From Secundilactobacillus kimchicus JCM 15530 (GTDB lineage: Bacteria; Bacillota; Bacilli; Lactobacillales; Lactobacillaceae): a stretch of 64,000 bases of DNA. Each line of letters begins with the position of its first letter. Positions within the stretch are counted from its first letter, which is position 1. Made by a program: the position numbers and the translations under genes. Below are positions 59,600 through 64,000 of this stretch, piece after piece. The stretch is from assembly GCF_001433995.1 (NCBI RefSeq), contig NZ_AZCX01000005.1, positions 62,001 through 126,000 of the forward strand, in the 5' to 3' direction. Under the pieces are notes generated by a model that ran no database searches, was not told the DNA's origin, and saw only the letters and a program-made list of their open reading frames with translations.

Positions 59600-59731
59600 T
59601 TGCCGGCGGGATAGGACGATCCTCCGGCAAAATCTGAGTCGTCAGGGGGAGTTGACTGCGAAGAAAGGCGAACCCTTTCTTCAATTAATTAACTGACAGG
59701 GGGAGGTTGTGCAGTCGCAACGACTCAGATT
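59600..59731. ncRNA. Structured element of unknown kind before the SPFH gene
   Basis: Two strong foldable units lie side by side. Unit I (59600-59630): TTGCCGG.GGAT pairs with ATCC.CCGGCAA. Unit II (59631-59731): AATCTGAGTCGT pairs perfectly with ACGACTCAGATT, then GACTGC with GCAGTC, and at the tip GAAGAAAGG (59660-59668) with CCTTTCTTC (59674-59682). CAGGGGGAG occurs twice (59643 and 59697), both in the internal loop of unit II. No gene, promoter or terminator makes clear which strand is used. I could not match it to a known RNA. Confidence 0.35.
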
Positions 59732-59857
59732 CACTTGTGATTATAGCTAAAATCTGTCAGAATCATAGTATAGTGACTCGCGAATCGACCACTTTGAACA
59801 ATAATCGGCAGCTATTGCTATTTAGGTCCGGTGTTCAACATCAAAGGAGTGGGTAAA

Positions 59858-60712
59858 ATGTCTGAAAAAACGGTTTTTCACGTTAACGGGTACCTTGGAT
59901 TGATTGTGGCCATTATTTTGTTATTGGGCGGGGCATGGTGTCTCAAATTAGCGACGGTCACGATGATCATCGTCGGGGTTATTCTGATTTTAATTGCGCT
60001 GGTGGCAGGCAGCTCTCTGACCATTATCGCGCCAAACGAAGCCAAAGCCCTCACGTTTTTTGGCCGTTACATCGGGACAATTCGGACGGCTGGTTTGTAC
60101 ATGACGGTGCCGCTCACTAATAAGCAAACGGTCTCGCTACGGGTCCGCAACTTTAATAGCAACCTGCTAAAGGTCAACGACCTTCGCGGCAATCCGGTTG
60201 AGATCGCGGCCGTGATCGTTTTCAAGGTTGTGGACACGAGCAAGGCGCTATTTGAAGTCGACGACTACGAAGCGTTCGTTGAGATTCAAAGTGAGTCAGC
60301 CATTCGCCACATGGCTTCTGAATTTCCGTATGATTCATTTAACGAGACGGAGACCACGACGCTACGAAGCAACCCAACTGAAGTCTCGGACCAACTGACT
60401 CAAGAGTTGCAATCGCGATTGGAGATTGCAGGTGTGCAGGTCATTGAAACGCGACTGACCCACTTAGCCTACGCGACCGAGATTGCGAATGCCATGCTCC
60501 AGCGCCAGCAATCGTCAGCCATCTTATCAGCCCGGAAGATAATCGTTGAAGGCGCCGTTTCCATTACGGAAGACGCCATTGCCAAGTTGGAGCAGGATAC
60601 CGGCCTGCAATTGTCAGATGATCGCAAACTTCAGTTGATCAATAACGTCATGGTGACCATTATTTCCGAGCGTGGGACCCAACCGGTTATTAACACTACC
60701 AATACAAATTAA
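59858..60712 (+). CDS. SPFH/Band 7 (stomatin/flotillin-like) membrane protein
   Basis: A 284-residue protein with two N-terminal membrane helices (about 12-29 and 33-50), an SPFH domain (about 55-215) and a C-terminal helical region. Such proteins form rings in lipid microdomains and scaffold or protect membrane proteases. SESAIRHMASEFPYDSF and the ARKIIVEGAVSI end are typical of the bacterial slipin/QmcA-like group. The ATG at 59858 has AAAGGAG; an earlier in-frame start at 59831 lacks one. Its stop overlaps the converging AKR gene by 4 bases. No NfeD partner is present. Confidence 0.88.
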   Translation: MSEKTVFHVNGYLGLIVAIILLLGGAWCLKLATVTMIIVGVILILIALVAGSSLTIIAPNEAKALTFFGRYIGTIRTAGLYMTVPLTNKQTVSLRVRNFNSNLLKVNDLRGNPVEIAAVIVFKVVDTSKALFEVDDYEAFVEIQSESAIRHMASEFPYDSFNETETTTLRSNPTEVSDQLTQELQSRLEIAGVQVIETRLTHLAYATEIANAMLQRQQSSAILSARKIIVEGAVSITEDAIAKLEQDTGLQLSDDRKLQLINNVMVTIISERGTQPVINTTNTN

Positions 60713-61557
60713 AGAATGGCCAACGGTGGTTCGCTCGTTGGCTTAGGAAAGGCTTGGTCGAGTTCGATCAGGTCTTTTTTTGTCAGCGTGAGGTTACCCG
60801 CTAACACGTTTGCTTCAGCGTGCGAGGGGTCACTTGTTTGTGGAATGACTAGAATGTTAGGGTTTCGAATCGCCCAAGCGAGTAGAACTTGGTAGGTTGA
60901 AACCTGATGGCGCTCAGCGACAGCCTGAACGGCAGGACTGGCCGTCATGTTAGCACCTAACGAATCACCAGCGCCAACCGGACTATACGCAATAAAGGGA
61001 ATCTGATGGGCCTCTTGCCAGGCCTGAAGCCGGACTTCGGTGCCACGGCTGCCTAAGTTATAGAGGTCCTCGTTAGCTGCGACGTTTTGGCCGGCGGGCA
61101 GTTGTAGGAGTTCTTGCATATCAACGTAGTCGAAGTTTGAGACGCCCCAAGCCCGGATCTTGCCGGTGTGTGTCAGCCGATCTAATTCGGCGACAGTTTC
61201 GGCTAACGGGGTTGTGCCACGCCAGTGATAGAGATACAGGTCCAAGTAGTCGGTTTGTAGCCGCTTAAGGCTGGCATCTAGACTTTTTTCTAGCCGACCG
61301 ATTGAGGCGTTTGAGGGGAGAACTTTTGAAATTAAGAATAACGTCTCTCGAGAATAATCTCGGATGGCTTCACCCACCAGTGATTCAGAGCGGCCGGCAC
61401 CGTACATTTCAGCGGTATCAATGACGCGGGCCCCGGCGTTGAGGCCAGCTTGGATGGCTGAGATCTCGTTTTTTCGAGTCTGGGGGTTATCGCCCATGTG
61501 CCAAGTACCAAGTCCAATGGCCGGGACGGATTGATGGTTAATGATCAGTTTTTTCAT
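60709..61557 (-). CDS. Aldo/keto reductase
   Basis: A 282-residue AKR (2,5-diketogluconate reductase/YtbE-like). The tetrad is Asp47 and Tyr52 in VIDTAEMYG, Lys78 in ISKVLP and His111 in YHWRG. IPQTSDPSHAEAN contacts the cofactor. It reduces carbonyls with NADPH; the substrate is unknown. The ATG follows an AAAGGAGC site. It lies 13 bases after the Nudix gene and shares its transcript. Its end overlaps the SPFH gene by 4 bases in convergent orientation. Confidence 0.9.
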   Translation of the reverse strand: MKKLIINHQSVPAIGLGTWHMGDNPQTRKNEISAIQAGLNAGARVIDTAEMYGAGRSESLVGEAIRDYSRETLFLISKVLPSNASIGRLEKSLDASLKRLQTDYLDLYLYHWRGTTPLAETVAELDRLTHTGKIRAWGVSNFDYVDMQELLQLPAGQNVAANEDLYNLGSRGTEVRLQAWQEAHQIPFIAYSPVGAGDSLGANMTASPAVQAVAERHQVSTYQVLLAWAIRNPNILVIPQTSDPSHAEANVLAGNLTLTKKDLIELDQAFPKPTSEPPLAIL

Positions 61558-61570
61558 AAAAAAGCTCCTT

Positions 61571-62017
61571 TCAAAGCAGTGCGGCTCGTGCTAAAACACG
61601 ACGAGTCAGCGGTGTTAACTCGGGTAATGAGGACGGGGCAAAAAAACGGGCCTCTGAAGTCTCGCTCGGTTGAGGGGTCAGTGGTTGCTGTTGGGTGACT
61701 TGGGTGTCATAGACTGCAATAACGGCATCAATTTGATCGCCGTTGGGATAAGTAAACTGGCAGTTGGGACCGCTTAAGGTGAACCGGGCGGTTAAATTCG
61801 AGAGGTGCAAGCCCGTTTCTTCACAAGCCTCTCGTTGGGCTGTAGTTTCCAAGGCCTCATTGAGTTCTTTCGAACCAGCTGGTAGTCCCCATGTCCGGGT
61901 ATCCGTTCGGTGAACAAGCAAAAACTGGCCGGTTTCATTAAAAATAATCACCGCGGCACCCACCGAAATGAGTGGTTGGCTGCCGACTTTGGCTCGCAGG
62001 TCCAAAATATAGCTCAT
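61571..62017 (-). CDS. Nudix hydrolase
   Basis: A 148-residue pyrophosphohydrolase with a full Nudix box: Gly48-(x5)-Glu54-(x7)-Arg62-Glu63...Glu66-Glu67-x-Gly69. VHRTDTRTWGLPAGSKE fits the general ADP-ribose/(d)NTP class. The substrate is not deducible. The ATG has an AAAGGAGG site. It is the first gene of a two-gene minus-strand unit with the AKR and is divergent from the APC permease. Confidence 0.9.
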   Translation of the reverse strand: MSYILDLRAKVGSQPLISVGAAVIIFNETGQFLLVHRTDTRTWGLPAGSKELNEALETTAQREACEETGLHLSNLTARFTLSGPNCQFTYPNGDQIDAVIAVYDTQVTQQQPLTPQPSETSEARFFAPSSLPELTPLTRRVLARAALL

Positions 62018-62107
62018 AAATGACGCCTCCTTTCAGTCTTCATTGTACGCATTACCCACTACAACGCAAAATATTTGTGAGTGAAGCGGATTCATTGAGC
62101 TCACCTA

Positions 62108-62137
62108 TTGACTTAGCATTAAAAAGATTGTTAAAAT
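62108..62137 (+). promoter_or_regulatory. Promoter of the APC permease operon
   Basis: TTGACT (62108-62113) and TAAAAT (62132-62137) are 18 bases apart, with an extended TG before the -10. The start would be near 62144, leaving a leader of about 60 bases. Confidence 0.65.
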
Positions 62138-62204
62138 ATACTCATTTATTTCTAATAATTTTGTTTTGCACTTTTTGGCGAATCAAAAACAGGAGGAACT
62201 TTGA

Positions 62205-63641
62205 ATGAGTTTTATGCATAACTTCTTACGACGAGAGGATCCAGCGGTCTATCAAGACAAGGATTCACATCTTGCGCGGGTTCTAGGAGTCAAGGATTTC
62301 CTAGCGTTGGGGGTTGGAACGATTGTATCGACTTCAATCTTTACTTTGCCGGGGGTCGTTGCAGCTCAACATGCCGGTCCAGCGGTTGCCTTATCATTTT
62401 TAGCTGCCGCAATCGTAGCCGGACTTGTGGCCTTTGCCTACGCTGAAATGGCCGCGGCAATGCCGTTTGCTGGTTCTGCTTATTCGTGGATCAACGTGGT
62501 CTTTGGTGAAGGGTTTGGCTGGATCGCCGGCTGGGCACTGCTGGCGGAATACTTTATTGCTGTGGCTTTCGTGGCTTCGGGGCTGTCCGCTAACTTTAGA
62601 GGCTTGGTGCAACCGTTAGGCTTTAATTTACCTAAGGCCCTGTCCAATCCGTTAGGGACCGACGGTGGCGTTATCGATATTACAGCCGTTGTGATCATTT
62701 TGTTAGTGGCCTTTCTACTCATGCGCGGTGTTTCTACAGCCGCTCGGGTCCAAAACATTTTGGTGGTGCTTAAAGTCTTGGCTGTTTTGGTCTTCATCGT
62801 GGTAGGGGCAACCGCCCTGCACGCTGAAAACTATGTGCCATTCATTCCAGCTCATCACGTTGGTGCGGATGGTAATCAGTTCGGGGGTTGGCAAGGCATT
62901 TACGCAGGGGTTTCGATGATTTTCTTGTCTTACATCGGGTTTGATTCGATTGCCGCGAACTCTGCAGAAGCGAAGAATCCACAAAAAACGATGCCCCGTG
63001 GTATTTTAGGTTCACTGGCCATCGCCGTCGTCCTGTTCGTTGCGGTAGCGCTTGTGCTCGTTGGGATGTTTCATTACAGCGATTATGCCAACAATGCGGA
63101 ACCCGTTGGCTGGGCTTTACGTAAGAGTGGCCATGGCCTGGTAGCTAGTGTGGTCCAAGGGGTGGCTGTTATTGGGATGTTTACAGCATTGATTGGGATG
63201 ATGCTGGCCGGTTCACGGCTCGTATACTCATTTGGTCGTGACGGAATGTTACCAAAGTGGCTTGGTCAGTTGAACCAGAAAAACTTGCCGAACCACGCCT
63301 TAGCATTGATTACAATCGTGGCCGTTATTATTGGGTCACTGTTCCCGTTTGCCTTTTTGTCACAGTTGATTTCAGCTGGGACGCTCATTGCGTTTATGTT
63401 TGTTTCTCTAGGAATCTACAAACTCCGCTCGCGTGAAGGAAAAGACATTCCGGAACCCTCATTTAAGATGCCATGGTACCCGGTTTTGCCGTTCATTGCG
63501 TTCTTAGGCGCGTTGGCCGTTTTCTGGGGACTTGATATTGATGCTAAAATCTACGCCCTTGGATGGTTCATTGTCGGTCTATTGGTTTACCTATTTTACG
63601 GGATGCACCATTCTTACTTGAATAAAAAAGAACCAAAATAA
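62205..63641 (+). CDS. APC-family (CAT-type) amino acid permease
   Basis: A 478-residue permease with about twelve helices. The soluble start REDPAVYQDKDSHLARVLG and the helix 1 motif GVGTIVSTSIFTLPG are typical of cationic amino acid transporter (CAT)-like APC members. FLSYIGFDSIAANSAEAKNP is the conserved helix 6 block. It probably imports or exchanges an amino acid. The ATG has an AGGAGG site. A class III aminotransferase starts 21 bases after its stop, so transport and transamination of the same amino acid is a fair guess. Confidence 0.9.
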   Translation: MSFMHNFLRREDPAVYQDKDSHLARVLGVKDFLALGVGTIVSTSIFTLPGVVAAQHAGPAVALSFLAAAIVAGLVAFAYAEMAAAMPFAGSAYSWINVVFGEGFGWIAGWALLAEYFIAVAFVASGLSANFRGLVQPLGFNLPKALSNPLGTDGGVIDITAVVIILLVAFLLMRGVSTAARVQNILVVLKVLAVLVFIVVGATALHAENYVPFIPAHHVGADGNQFGGWQGIYAGVSMIFLSYIGFDSIAANSAEAKNPQKTMPRGILGSLAIAVVLFVAVALVLVGMFHYSDYANNAEPVGWALRKSGHGLVASVVQGVAVIGMFTALIGMMLAGSRLVYSFGRDGMLPKWLGQLNQKNLPNHALALITIVAVIIGSLFPFAFLSQLISAGTLIAFMFVSLGIYKLRSREGKDIPEPSFKMPWYPVLPFIAFLGALAVFWGLDIDAKIYALGWFIVGLLVYLFYGMHHSYLNKKEPK

Positions 63642-63662
63642 GCGTCAGTTGGAGGGATCGCT

Positions 63663-64000
63663 ATGGGCAAAAACGAACGATTATTAGCAGATGAAGATGA
63701 CGCGTTTGCGACGGCGGCGCGGGTCAAGTACTACAACATTGTGATTGACTCGGGGCAGGGCGCTGAGATCACGGATGTGGATGGGAACGCGTATATTGAC
63801 TTGCTCGCGAGTGCCAGTGCGACGAATACCGGGCATTCGCATCCTCACGTGGTTCAGGCTATTCAGGATCAAGCTGCAAAGTTGATCCAGTACACGCCCG
63901 CTTACTTTGCCAATACCAATGGTGCCGAGCTGGCGCCCAGATTGACCGCGCTAGCTCCCATTAGTGGACCCACCGAACTCGCTTGGGGGAACTCAGGCTC
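63663..64000 (+). CDS. Class III aminotransferase (partial, C-terminus off window)
   Basis: The first ~112 residues of a fold-type I, class III aminotransferase. The block DVDGNAYIDLLASASATNTG followed by HSHPHVVQAIQDQ and LAWGNSGS (about residues 38-112) is typical of GABA/ornithine/diaminobutyrate-type enzymes. The PLP Lys lies beyond the window. It is cotranscribed with the APC permease, with a TGGAGG ribosome site. The substrate may be the amino acid moved by that permease. Confidence 0.85.
   Translation, partial: MGKNERLLADEDDAFATAARVKYYNIVIDSGQGAEITDVDGNAYIDLLASASATNTGHSHPHVVQAIQDQAAKLIQYTPAYFANTNGAELAPRLTALAPISGPTELAWGNSG

Noticed and set aside
1-64000. Prophage, insertion sequence, CRISPR array, tRNA or rRNA
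   Set aside because: I saw no transposase, integrase, spacer-repeat array, cloverleaf or rRNA-like sequence in the window.

Overview
The window is chromosomal DNA of a lactic acid bacterium, most likely a member of the Lactobacillaceae. This rests on gene content: a split LacL/LacM beta-galactosidase, a 564-residue oleate hydratase of the Lactiplantibacillus CLA-HY type, T-box leaders, CcpA cre sites, SorC-type DeoR and many AGGAGG ribosome sites with ATG, GTG or TTG starts. Species cannot be fixed from the sequence. I see no rRNA, tRNA, insertion sequence, prophage or CRISPR array. There are 66 supported coding genes, including one 31-codon leader peptide. Two genes are cut by the window edges: yaaA on the left and a class III aminotransferase on the right.

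Layout. 1-2.2 kb: yaaA with an OmdA-like partner, a cold-shock protein and a pair of crcB fluoride channels. 2.3-6 kb: a glutathione-peroxidase homologue, two tandem TetR paralogues and oleate hydratase. 6.1-10.6 kb: metal handling (CDF transporter with an ArsR-type palindrome, mntH with a TetR-type operator and structured leader, TetR and SmtB/CzrA-type regulators). 11-17 kb: brnQ and a PanE-family reductase, each behind a T-box leader, plus PAP2, a deformylase-like protein and an aldo/keto reductase. 17-31 kb: amino-acid permease, two ABC systems, GNAT, aminotransferase, lacLM and a secreted metzincin protease. 31.3-36.1 kb: SMR exporter, ccpN and pyruvate phosphate dikinase, with a 110-bp duplication at the ppdK 3' end. 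36-46.5 kb: SDR, aldo/keto reductase, azlCD, then livJHMGF with a CBS-ACT gene behind a leader peptide and attenuator-like hairpins, a DUF975 protein and a TetR. 46.6-51.5 kb: deoC-deoB-deoD-deoR-pdp under a promoter carrying two cre boxes. 51.6-64 kb: Dyp peroxidase, VanZ-RDD protein, SDR/TetR pair, FusB-like protein followed by a VTC-DUF4956-CotH cluster, SPFH protein, aldo/keto reductase, Nudix, APC permease and aminotransferase.

How it works together. One theme is branched-chain amino acid economy: import by BrnQ and LivJHMGF, export by AzlCD, and reduction of 2-keto acids by the PanE-like enzyme. Two of these units have T-box leaders; the third has what looks like a ribosome-sensed leader. 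A second theme is CcpA control of carbon overflow and salvage (deo operon, ppdK, SDR), with CcpN adding gluconeogenic control of ppdK. A third is metal and oxidative stress (mntH, CDF, ArsR, Gpx, Dyp, YaaA). The points most worth follow-up are the liv leader, the VTC-DUF4956-CotH cluster, the structured element before the SPFH gene and the ppdK-end duplication.
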